NCBI GenBank assembly: GCA_035384565.1
Contig: DAOOIT010000045.1
Coordinates: forward strand, 1 to 50,173
Direction: 5' to 3'
Source: Planctomycetota bacterium
GTDB lineage: Bacteria; Planctomycetota; PUPC01; DSUN01
DNA: 50,173 nt
The position numbers and the translations under genes are program-made. Below the pieces are notes generated by a model that made no database searches, had not been told where the DNA came from, and saw nothing but the letters and a program-made list of their open reading frames with translations. Positions 8,077 to 15,364 of this stretch are shown piece after piece (position 1 is the stretch's first letter; each line of letters begins with the position of its first letter).

Positions 8077-10056
8077 ATGGACGAGTTACGCTTCCGCCAG
8101 GTGCACCTGGACTTTCACACTTCGGAGCACATTCCCGGCGTAGGCTCGCGTTTTGACCCCGAGCAGTTTGTGGCGATGCTCAAGCGTGGGCGGGTGAACT
8201 CGATCAACTGCTTCTCGAAGTGCCATCACGGCTGGTCGTATCACCCGACGCGCGTGGGCGAGATGCACCCGAGCCTGCGGTTCGACCTGCTGGGCGCGAT
8301 GATTGAGGCGTGCCACGCCAACGATATCAAGATCCCCGTCTACCTGAGCGTGGGGCTGGACGAGCGGAACGCCCGCCTGCATCCCGAATGGATCGAGGTG
8401 GGCGCCGAAGGCAACCGCCACGGCGCCGCGCCGCTGAAGGCCGGGTGGCGCAAGATGTGCTTCGGTTCGCCCTACCTCGATTTCGTGATCGCCCAGGTGG
8501 AGGAGATGGTTCGCAACTACGACGCCGACGGCGCCTGGCTGGACATCATCCACCAGGGCGAGTGCTGCTGCACATGGTGCCTCGCGGGCATGGAGAAGGC
8601 GGGCCTGAATCCCGAGAAGGCCGAGGACCGTCAGGCCTACGCCCGCCGGGTGCTGCTCGCCTACTACCAGCGAATGACCGACGCGGTGCACGCCCTCAAG
8701 CCCGGGCTGCTCATCTTCCACAACAGCGGCCACATCCCGCGCGGGCGACGCGACCTGTTCCCCTACTTCACGCACCTGGAGCTGGAGTCCCTGCCCACCG
8801 GCGGCTGGGGCTACGACCACTTTCCCATTTCGGCTAAGTACTCGGCCACGACCGGTTTCGACTTCGTGGGCATGACGGGCAAGTTTCACACCACCTGGGG
8901 CGAGTTCGGGGGCTACAAGAACCCCGTGGCCCTGCGCTACGAGTGCGCGGCGATGCTGGCCTGGGGTTCGAAGTGCGGCGTGGGCGACCAGCTTCATCCC
9001 GATGGGCACATGGACGAGGACACCTATCGCATCATCGGCGACGCCTTTGCCCACGTGGAGGCCCGCGAGCCCTGGTGCAAGGGCGCCAAGCCGGCCTCCG
9101 AGGCAGCCATTCTCTCGGTCGAAGCCGTCCAGAAGCGCCATCGCGGCAGCGACGACCCCGACGTGGGGGCGGCCCGCATCCTGCTCGAGAACCACGTGAA
9201 CTTCGACGTGGTGGACACCGAGGCCGACTTCGCCCGCTATCGTCTGCTCGTGCTGCCCGACGAGGTGACACTCGACGACAAGGCCCTGCTCCGCAAGGTC
9301 AAGGCATTCGTCGCGGCCGGCGGCACGCTCGTTCTCAGCGGCCGCAGCGGCATGAACGCTGAGGGCACGAAGTTCCTGGTGGACGTGGGGGCCAAGCCCG
9401 TCGGCCCCTCGCCCTGGCAGCCTGACTACGTGAAGCTGCTGAAGCCCAGAGGCGGCGCATCCCTGCCCTGCGAAGGCCTGGTCGAGAATCCCTTCGTCAT
9501 GTATGAGCGGGCGCAGCGGGTGAAGGTGACCGGCGCCGAGGTGCTGGCCGAGGCCTGGCGGCCCTACTTCAACCGCGAGTTCCGCCACTTCTGCTCGCAT
9601 CAGCACACGCCGCCGAGCGAGCCGGCCGGCTACCCCGCCGCCCTCCGCAAGGGCCGCGTGCTCTACTTCGCCCACCCCGTGTTCGCCAACTACCGCAACA
9701 AGGGCCAACAACTCGCCCGCGACTACGTCTGGCGGCTGATCGCCGACACCTACGGCCGCCTCGACGTCGAGGTGGGGCTGCCCAGCGGCGGCCGCGTGAG
9801 CCTGCTGCGGCAGGCGGCCCGTCGCCGCCACATCCTGCATCTCCTCTACGCTACGCCGATCAATCGCGGGCGGGGCATCGAGGTCATCGAAGACGTCGTG
9901 CCCCTCTACGACGTGCCCGTGTCGCTCAAGCTCAGGGCCCGCAGGGTCACGCTCGTGCCCGAGGGCAAGCCCTTGCGGTTCACCCGCAGAAAGGGCCGCA
10001 TCGAGTTCACCGTCCCGCGCCTCGAGATGCATCAGATGATCGCCCTCGACGACTGA
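8077..10056 (+). CDS. GHL6-like glycosidase with beta-galactosidase trimerisation-type domain
   Basis: The 659-residue protein starts at ATG 8077 behind AGGAG (8061-8065). No signal peptide is visible, so it is probably cytoplasmic. The N-terminal half is a TIM-barrel-like domain resembling hypothetical glycosyl hydrolase family 6 (GHL6). It has VHLDFHTSE at the first strand, YLSVGLDER, and ADGAWLDI with an acidic residue at a strand end, followed by a Cys-rich ECCCTWC. The second half resembles the class-I amidotransferase-like trimerisation domain of GH42-type galactosidases (LLVLPDEV...FVAAGGTLVLSG). It is the first gene of an operon: rhaM follows after 42 bp. A role in trimming rhamnose-containing oligosaccharides fits the neighbours, but the substrate is not shown by sequence. 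An alpha-fucosidase-like activity is an alternative. Confidence 0.75.
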   Translation: MDELRFRQVHLDFHTSEHIPGVGSRFDPEQFVAMLKRGRVNSINCFSKCHHGWSYHPTRVGEMHPSLRFDLLGAMIEACHANDIKIPVYLSVGLDERNARLHPEWIEVGAEGNRHGAAPLKAGWRKMCFGSPYLDFVIAQVEEMVRNYDADGAWLDIIHQGECCCTWCLAGMEKAGLNPEKAEDRQAYARRVLLAYYQRMTDAVHALKPGLLIFHNSGHIPRGRRDLFPYFTHLELESLPTGGWGYDHFPISAKYSATTGFDFVGMTGKFHTTWGEFGGYKNPVALRYECAAMLAWGSKCGVGDQLHPDGHMDEDTYRIIGDAFAHVEAREPWCKGAKPASEAAILSVEAVQKRHRGSDDPDVGAARILLENHVNFDVVDTEADFARYRLLVLPDEVTLDDKALLRKVKAFVAAGGTLVLSGRSGMNAEGTKFLVDVGAKPVGPSPWQPDYVKLLKPRGGASLPCEGLVENPFVMYERAQRVKVTGAEVLAEAWRPYFNREFRHFCSHQHTPPSEPAGYPAALRKGRVLYFAHPVFANYRNKGQQLARDYVWRLIADTYGRLDVEVGLPSGGRVSLLRQAARRRHILHLLYATPINRGRGIEVIEDVVPLYDVPVSLKLRARRVTLVPEGKPLRFTRRKGRIEFTVPRLEMHQMIALDD

Positions 10057-10098
10057 GGGCAAAGGCAAGTCATCCCCCGCACTTGCAGGAAGAGCCGC

Positions 10099-10413
10099 AT
10101 GATCCGCCAAGCCTTCGTGATGTCGGTGAATCCCGGCCAGGAGGCCGAGTATGAGCGACGGCACCGGCCCATCTGGCCCGAGCTGGAAGCCACGCTCAAG
10201 GCCCACGGCGTCCACAACTACTCGATCTTCCTGCACCCCGAGACCCGCCAGCTCTTCGCCTACGCCGAGGTCGAGAGCGAGGCGCAATGGGCCGCCATCG
10301 CCCAGACGCCCGAATGCAGGAGATGGTGGGCGCACATGAAGGACGTGATGCCCGCCAATCCTGACGATAGCCCCGTCTCCCAGCCGCTCAAGGAGGTGTT
10401 CCACATTGACTGA
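10099..10413 (+). CDS. rhaM: L-rhamnose mutarotase
   Basis: The 104-residue protein has the full length and motifs of RhaM: start MIRQAFVMSVNPG, Y-E-x-R-H-x-P-I-W-P-E-L about residues 18-29, the NYSIFLHPET strand, and a C-terminal WW pair (RRWWAHMKDVM). The family catalyses interconversion of alpha and beta L-rhamnopyranose in the cytoplasm, speeding supply of the anomer used by rhamnose isomerase. It lies between a predicted glycosidase and a secreted alpha-toroid protein, and its last 8 bases overlap the next gene's TTG start. Because of this overlap, the strong Shine-Dalgarno AAGGAGGTG of the next gene lies inside rhaM. No other rhamnose pathway gene is in the window. Confidence 0.93.
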   Translation: MIRQAFVMSVNPGQEAEYERRHRPIWPELEATLKAHGVHNYSIFLHPETRQLFAYAEVESEAQWAAIAQTPECRRWWAHMKDVMPANPDDSPVSQPLKEVFHID

Positions 10414-13012
10414 CCGCACCCTCTCCTGTCTGCTCCTACTCGTCTTTGGAGCCGTCGCCGTGGCCGAGGACATCAATCCCTATCCGCGCCAGCTCGTTCG
10501 CACCGAGTCGCTGATGAAGTGGACGTTCGAAGCGGGCAACGCGGGCTGGGCCGCACTGCACGAGTGCACGGTCGCCGCCGAGAAGGGGGTGCTGAAGATC
10601 ACGTCCACCGGCCCCGACCCGTATCTCCGCAGCCCGGCCTTCAAGGCCGAAGGGCCGCTCGCCGTGCGGTTGCGGATGAAAGGCGCAGCGGACGGCCATG
10701 GACAGATCTTCTGGGCCACCGCGCAATCGTCCGGCATCGAGGAAGCCAAGAGCACCCGCTTCGACATGACCCACGACAGGCAGTGGCACGACTACGAGGT
10801 GCCGCTCGATGCGACGGGCACGGTGACGATGCTCCGCCTCGACCCCGGCACGGCACCAGGCGAAGTCGAGGTCCAGTCTGTCGAGCTCTGCCGCCTCGTC
10901 CGCCACCCCCTCGAGATCGTCAAGGTCGAGTCGGGCGACGGCCTGGCCGTCGTCCAACTGAAGAACCACGGGGTCGAGCCAATCGAGTTCACCCTCGGCG
11001 GCAAGGCGGCCACTATCGCCGCCGGAGCCGTCGAGCGGTCGCTCCTGAAGCTGGATGCCAAGCAGCCCTTCGAGGCCGTCGCCATCGCCATCGAGCCCAA
11101 GGGGCTTCCACCCATCCGCCGCACCCTCTTCGTCCACCATTCCAATGCCCAGACGGACTGGGTAAGCCTGGAGAGCAAAGATCTCATCGTGCGCGTCGCC
11201 CGCGACGCCTCCGGGGCGCGCATCGAGCGTGCGGGAAAGACCGCGGCCATCATCGCGCCCCTCGTTCACACGAACGGCGTGGTGCCGAAACTCGAAATTG
11301 ACAAGAGCGTGGTGACGGACGCCGCCCCCTCCGTCGCGTTCCGCGGCGAAGGTGTCTCCATTCTCCTGATGCTCCGCAACGACGAACTCTCCGTGCGGAT
11401 CGTGAGCGACAAGCCGTGCGAAGGGCCCGTCGTGCGCGCCATCGGGCCGCTCGAGGCCGGCCTGTTCGCGGGACTCGAGTATCTCGGCAAGGGCGAGCGT
11501 TCGTCCTCTAGGCTCGATATCGAGACGCCCGAGCACGTGCGCTACCAGCCTGACATCCTCAAAGTCACGATGCCCCTGATGGCCTGCGTGACTTCGCTTG
11601 TAGTTCCGCCTTCAGGCGGTCTGAGAGATGGGGAGGGAAAGGCAGAAGACCGCCTGAAGGCGGAACTCCCAACAGCGGTGGCTGTGGCTTGGGAGGACAT
11701 GTCGCTCCAGCCCGTTTACGCCGTGCCGAACTTCTTCGACGGCACGCCTGACCACCGCATGGCCCTGCGCGGCACGAAGATCGAGGCGGCCATCCTCGTC
11801 CGGCCGGCCAGCATCGAGGAGGCGATCCTCTGGGCCGTGAAGCGCCACGGCCTGCCGCCCCTGCCGCCCGCGCCGCGCAGCCCCGAGGCCCAGGCCAAGC
11901 TATGCCTCGACGCGCTCAACGGCCCCCTGAAGGGCGAGGGCGGCTGGGGCCATTGCGCCGAGCCGAACTGGAAGCGCATGCCCACCGCCGACCACGCCTC
12001 GACGATCTGGCGCATCACCGGCGAGGCCCCGAAGCTCGACCGGCTCGTCCCCGGCGGCGCCCACGTCCCCAACGACGCCATCTGGTTCGCCACCGGCCGC
12101 GCCAAGCAATGGCTCGAAATGCGGTCGGCCCAGGCGCAGGGCCTCATCAAGAGCCAGAAGCCCGACGGCTCCTGGCGCTATCAGGGCCAATACCAGAAGG
12201 GCCACTACGAAGACACCGCGAGCGGCCACTGCGCCCGCCCCGCCGCCACGCTCCTGGAGTTCGCCCGCCTGACCGGCGACAAAGCTGCGCTTGATGCGGG
12301 GCTGAAGGCTCTTGACTACATGAAACGCTTCGACGTGCCGCGTGGGGCGCAGACCTGGGAGCTCTCGCTCCATACCCCCGACATCCTGGCCTCGGCCTAT
12401 CTCGTCTGGGCCCACGTCCGCGGCTACGAGTTGACCGGCCGCGAGGACTACCTGGCCGAGGCCCGTCGCTGGGCGCTCAGCGGCGTCCCCTTCGTCTACC
12501 TGTGGACGTCGAAGCCGGTCATGCTCTACGCCACCATCGCCGTCTACGGCGCCACGAGCTGGCGCGCGCCCAACTGGATGGGCCTGCCCGTCCAGTGGTG
12601 CGGCGGCGTCTACGCCTACGCCCTGGCGATGCTCGCCCCTCACGACAAGACGCTCGACTGGGCGCACCTCGCCCGCGGCATCCTCATCAGCGCCGAGCAG
12701 CAGCAATACCCTGACGGCCCGTTCGTCGGCACGCTCCCTGATTCGTTCCACCTGGCCGCTCAGCGCCGCCAGGGGCCGAACATCAATCCCTGCGCCATCC
12801 TGAGCCTGCGCTGGGTGCTCGATGGCCAGCTTGACTCGTTGGCGGTCGCGGCGGACGCCAAGCACCGCGTCGTCGCCCCCTTCCCTGTCGAGCTCCGCGA
12901 CGGCCAGGCCCACATCAAGGCCCGCAAGGGCATCACCTATCAACTCCTCGTTGACGGCCACCGCATCCGCGACGTCCAGTCCGAGGGCAACGACCTTGTT
13001 CCCTTGAATTGA
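10406..13012 (+). CDS. Secreted alpha-toroid (glycan lyase-like) protein with N-terminal beta-sandwich
   Basis: This 868-residue protein starts at TTG 10406, 7 bp after AAGGAGGTG (10390-10398) and overlapping rhaM. A signal peptide covers residues 1 to about 20. Residues about 30-160 form a carbohydrate-binding-like beta-sandwich (WTFEAGNAGWAAL...GPDPYLRSP...HDYEVPL). Residues about 500-800 form an (alpha/alpha) toroid containing VPRGAQTWEL, HTPDILASAY and PVQWCGG. The same modules occur in reversed order in the protein at 15365-19348, with matching VPR-AQ-WE and HTPDLLA motifs, so the two are permuted paralogues. Codons about 399-423 come from a palindromic doublet insert at 11602-11667. It is likely an extracellular polysaccharide-processing enzyme; the exact family is unassigned. 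Confidence 0.8.
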   Translation: MTDRTLSCLLLLVFGAVAVAEDINPYPRQLVRTESLMKWTFEAGNAGWAALHECTVAAEKGVLKITSTGPDPYLRSPAFKAEGPLAVRLRMKGAADGHGQIFWATAQSSGIEEAKSTRFDMTHDRQWHDYEVPLDATGTVTMLRLDPGTAPGEVEVQSVELCRLVRHPLEIVKVESGDGLAVVQLKNHGVEPIEFTLGGKAATIAAGAVERSLLKLDAKQPFEAVAIAIEPKGLPPIRRTLFVHHSNAQTDWVSLESKDLIVRVARDASGARIERAGKTAAIIAPLVHTNGVVPKLEIDKSVVTDAAPSVAFRGEGVSILLMLRNDELSVRIVSDKPCEGPVVRAIGPLEAGLFAGLEYLGKGERSSSRLDIETPEHVRYQPDILKVTMPLMACVTSLVVPPSGGLRDGEGKAEDRLKAELPTAVAVAWEDMSLQPVYAVPNFFDGTPDHRMALRGTKIEAAILVRPASIEEAILWAVKRHGLPPLPPAPRSPEAQAKLCLDALNGPLKGEGGWGHCAEPNWKRMPTADHASTIWRITGEAPKLDRLVPGGAHVPNDAIWFATGRAKQWLEMRSAQAQGLIKSQKPDGSWRYQGQYQKGHYEDTASGHCARPAATLLEFARLTGDKAALDAGLKALDYMKRFDVPRGAQTWELSLHTPDILASAYLVWAHVRGYELTGREDYLAEARRWALSGVPFVYLWTSKPVMLYATIAVYGATSWRAPNWMGLPVQWCGGVYAYALAMLAPHDKTLDWAHLARGILISAEQQQYPDGPFVGTLPDSFHLAAQRRQGPNINPCAILSLRWVLDGQLDSLAVAADAKHRVVAPFPVELRDGQAHIKARKGITYQLLVDGHRIRDVQSEGNDLVPLN
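11602..11667. repeat. Family B palindromic doublet (REPIN-like) inside a coding region
   Basis: Two copies of a short palindrome with core CCGCCTTCAGGCGG stand in opposite orientation. The 21-bp arms 11602-11622 and 11647-11667 are perfect reverse complements, separated by 24 nt. The unit is 66 bp (22 codons), so it keeps the reading frame of the alpha-toroid gene and adds a Gly/Glu/Lys-rich loop to the protein. Confidence 0.85.
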
Positions 13013-13034
13013 TCGCGCGAAGGCAGGGAGACCC

Positions 13035-13262
13035 ATGGCCACGAAACGCCGCTACACGAATGAGCCTATCGGGTTGGAGGTCATCCCCGACTTCCTGCCT
13101 CCGCCTGAGAAGCTCGTCCGGCGGGAGGAGACGGTGAAGGTCACGCTGGTCCTCGACAAGTTCCGCGTGGAGTTCTTTAAGCGCCACGCCCGCAGGAGCC
13201 ACGTGCCCTGTCAGCGCGTCATCCGCCGCGTGCTCGACCTCTATGCCGCCCGCCATCGGTGA
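13035..13262 (+). CDS. Orphan BrnA/CopG-type ribbon-helix-helix antitoxin
   Basis: The 75-residue protein has the layout of a family of CopG/BrnA-like antitoxins. An N-terminal KRRYTNEPIG and DFLPPPEKLV segment is followed by a beta strand VKVTLVLDK and a helix-turn-helix FFKRHARRSHVPCQRVIRRVLDLYA. Such proteins usually bind the operator and neutralise a BrnT-type RNase encoded just upstream. No toxin is present: 22 bp upstream is the alpha-toroid gene and the next gene downstream is on the other strand. It starts at ATG 13035 behind AGGGAG. It could be a remnant of a toxin-antitoxin pair or a stand-alone repressor of the operon whose last gene it is. Confidence 0.7.
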   Translation: MATKRRYTNEPIGLEVIPDFLPPPEKLVRREETVKVTLVLDKFRVEFFKRHARRSHVPCQRVIRRVLDLYAARHR

Positions 13263-13305
13263 GCCGCTTCCCTCGCCTTCTCAAGCCCGGCAGCCTGGTC
13301 CTCAG

Positions 13306-14691
13306 TTACGGCGCCTTGACGGTGAAGCGGGTCTCATTGGACGCGGCGCCGCGGGTCTCCCACCGCACGGTATGCGTGCCTGCTTGCGTGACGTCGCGCG
13401 AGAGGTCGTATTCTCGTTCCCACGCTTCGTTCACCCCCATCGTTGCGCGGCCCGTCCACACTGAGAACAGCGTGCGGTTCTCCTTCCGCTCGCCGTCTAC
13501 CACCAGCGTCCCCGTGAGGAACGGAAGGAAGTGGAGCGGGCCATCGCTCACGTTCTCCACGTAGAGCACCATGGGCATGGGCTTGCCCACGACCGCGTCC
13601 GTGGGCGGTTCGAGGAGCAGGCGGGCCTCTTTCGTGGGCTCTCCCCAGGTCGCCGTGAGCCGAAGCAGCGACCGCCGCAGGCTGCGGTCCACGTTCTCCT
13701 CCAGGAGCTTCACCAGGACCGGCACGGCCTCCTGGCAGCGGAGGGCCGCCAGGGCTTGAGCCGCCTTCGCCCTGCACCTAGCGTCACACGAGCTACGGAG
13801 GATCTCCAGCAGGGTCGCCGCGGCGGGGGCGTGGCGGAAGCGCCCCAGGGCGTCAACGAGGATCCAGCTCCGCTGGCTCTGTCTCGGGAGCTGGAGTGCC
13901 TCCAGCAGGGCCGGCGCGGCGTGGGGGTCGCCGATATCCCGCAACGCGCCTGCCGCGCTCTCGCGCAGATCGCTGCGAATGGCAGGGTCCTTGACGATCG
14001 TGCAGAGCCGCGGCACAGCCTGTCGGTCGCCCAGCGCGCCCAGCGCCCAGATGCTGACCTCACGGGCGCCAGCCCACGGGTCATCCAGGCCCTTGCGAAA
14101 GACTGACACGGCCGGCACGCCGAGGCGCCAGAGCGAGACGGTTGCGCCTGCGCGCTGCCGGATATCTGGACAGTGCTCCGCCACGAGGCGTTGCGCGATC
14201 TCATCGGCCTCCCGCGTGCGCGGGCCGTAGACTTGACTCGCGCTCCACCAGTTCTCGCCCCGCAGGCTCGGCCGGGTGAGATCGAGTTTCCACAGGGTCT
14301 CGCCCAGCTTGGGGAACGTGGCCTCGGCAATGACGCGGCACCCCTTGCCCACCAGCACGCAGTCCCAGTACTCATCGAAGGCGGCTCGGTACCTCATGAT
14401 CCCGACCCACGGGCGCGGGAGGAACCAGAACGAAGCACTGGCAGTCCCACGCTTCGCCTCGACAAGGAAGGCGACCGGCTCATAGGTGAACCAATGGCGC
14501 GGAATCGTGTTCCGAGCGGTCTCGGCGATCTCGAAGTCGGGCAGCGCCCGATGCACCAGGGCCACGAAACCCTCAGCTTCGTCGTCGCTGGGCCACTCGC
14601 CCCCGAACGCGGCAGAGATGCCCATCAAGCATGCGGCGGGCAAGGCGCCGAGCCACAAGGAAAACTGTGTGGTGCGTCGCCAGTCCGTCAT
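13306..14691 (-). CDS. HEAT-repeat protein with signal peptide
   Basis: The 461-residue protein starts at ATG 14691 (MTDWRR), about 27 bp downstream of its promoter -10. A hydrophobic stretch at residues about 8-28 looks like a signal peptide or anchor. The middle (about 165-340) carries HEAT/PBS-lyase-like helical repeats: VSIWALGALGDRQAVPRL, AAGALRDIGDPHAAPALLEAL and KAAQALAALRCQEAVPVLVKLL. The C-terminal about 100 residues look like a beta-sandwich (GKPMPMVLYVENVSDGPL...). HEAT arrays serve as protein-binding scaffolds; no catalytic motif is visible. It is monocistronic and convergent with the antitoxin gene, with a 43-bp gap. The longer reading frame to 14946 is rejected because it runs through the promoter. 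Confidence 0.8.
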   Translation of the reverse strand: MTDWRRTTQFSLWLGALPAACLMGISAAFGGEWPSDDEAEGFVALVHRALPDFEIAETARNTIPRHWFTYEPVAFLVEAKRGTASASFWFLPRPWVGIMRYRAAFDEYWDCVLVGKGCRVIAEATFPKLGETLWKLDLTRPSLRGENWWSASQVYGPRTREADEIAQRLVAEHCPDIRQRAGATVSLWRLGVPAVSVFRKGLDDPWAGAREVSIWALGALGDRQAVPRLCTIVKDPAIRSDLRESAAGALRDIGDPHAAPALLEALQLPRQSQRSWILVDALGRFRHAPAAATLLEILRSSCDARCRAKAAQALAALRCQEAVPVLVKLLEENVDRSLRRSLLRLTATWGEPTKEARLLLEPPTDAVVGKPMPMVLYVENVSDGPLHFLPFLTGTLVVDGERKENRTLFSVWTGRATMGVNEAWEREYDLSRDVTQAGTHTVRWETRGAASNETRFTVKAP

Positions 14692-14717
14692 GGCCTGACT
14701 CCGTGTTCTCAAGAGCG

Positions 14718-14746
14718 AGTCTAGCAGGGCTATTCCCGGAAAGCAA
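14718..14746 (-). promoter_or_regulatory. Promoter of the HEAT-repeat gene
   Basis: TTGCTT (14741-14746), 17 bp, TAGACT (14718-14723) on the minus strand. Confidence 0.6.
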
Positions 14747-14762
14747 TAGGGTGCTCTTGCCG

Positions 14763-15329
14763 TCACTCCACCAGCACCAAGCCGTAGTAGTTCTGTTCGC
14801 AGTCGCGGGAGGCGACGACGGCGATGGGGAAGCCGGCGGCGCGGGCGGTGGCGAAGACGTCTATGCCGCAGGCCTCCATCGCGGGGCGGGCATCGTCCTC
14901 GTGGCGGCAGGCGCCCTCGAGGTTGCAGGTCTTGCACAGGCGGCACGGGCCGCAGGCGTAGGCGAACGCCTTGTAGTAGCCGGCCAGGAACACCTCGCGC
15001 TCCAACGCCACGACGATCTTGCGGATGTCCGCCGTCCGGTCGCCGTGGACGAGGATGGCGGTCTTGAACTCATCGAGGATTCTGCGCGTGCGTTCGGGCG
15101 TGGGCGAGTAGGGCGGGCAGTTGCGGCTGCTCGCATAGGCCCCGCAGCCGTACTGGCACTTCAGCCGCACCCATTCGCCCGTGAACACCTGGCTGGTGGG
15201 CACCAGCTTCGCCTCCTTCGCGCCCAGCTCGACGGCGCGGCGGAGGAAGCCGTCAAGCGGTGTCGGGTGTTGGGTGTTGGGTGTTCGGGGACCGGCGAGT
15301 GCCGCTGTCTTGGCCCTTGTTCGTTTCAT
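14763..15329 (-). CDS. DUF2284 metal-binding protein
   Basis: This is a 188-residue cytoplasmic protein from ATG 15329, with a purine-rich GGGAGCAGAG upstream. The cysteine pattern is that of DUF2284: C58, C62 and C71 in the LKCQYGCGAYASSRNCPP block, then C126, C129, C132, C135, C141 and C154 in the CGPCRLCKTCNLEGAC block. Such spacing suggests Fe-S or zinc binding; the family's function is not known. The N-terminal PNTQHPTP stretch is encoded by an 8-bp tandem repeat (15261-15288) and is not part of the family core, so true translation might start later. The gene ends 72 bp upstream of the HEAT gene start. Confidence 0.8.
   Translation of the reverse strand: MKRTRAKTAALAGPRTPNTQHPTPLDGFLRRAVELGAKEAKLVPTSQVFTGEWVRLKCQYGCGAYASSRNCPPYSPTPERTRRILDEFKTAILVHGDRTADIRKIVVALEREVFLAGYYKAFAYACGPCRLCKTCNLEGACRHEDDARPAMEACGIDVFATARAAGFPIAVVASRDCEQNYYGLVLVE
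15261..15290. repeat. 8-bp tandem repeat at the DUF2284 N terminus
   Basis: GTGTTGGG-type units occur about three times in a row on the plus strand. They encode the extra PNTQHPTP residues of the DUF2284 protein. Confidence 0.7.
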
Positions 15330-15364
15330 GTCTTCTCTGCTCCCTCTGCTCCTCTGCGCGAGAC

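Noticed and set aside
8086..10476. 796-codon antisense open frame across the GHL6 gene
   Set aside because: High-GC shadow: Val/Gly/His-rich composition, no recognisable domain, no binding site. The sense frame has clear domains.
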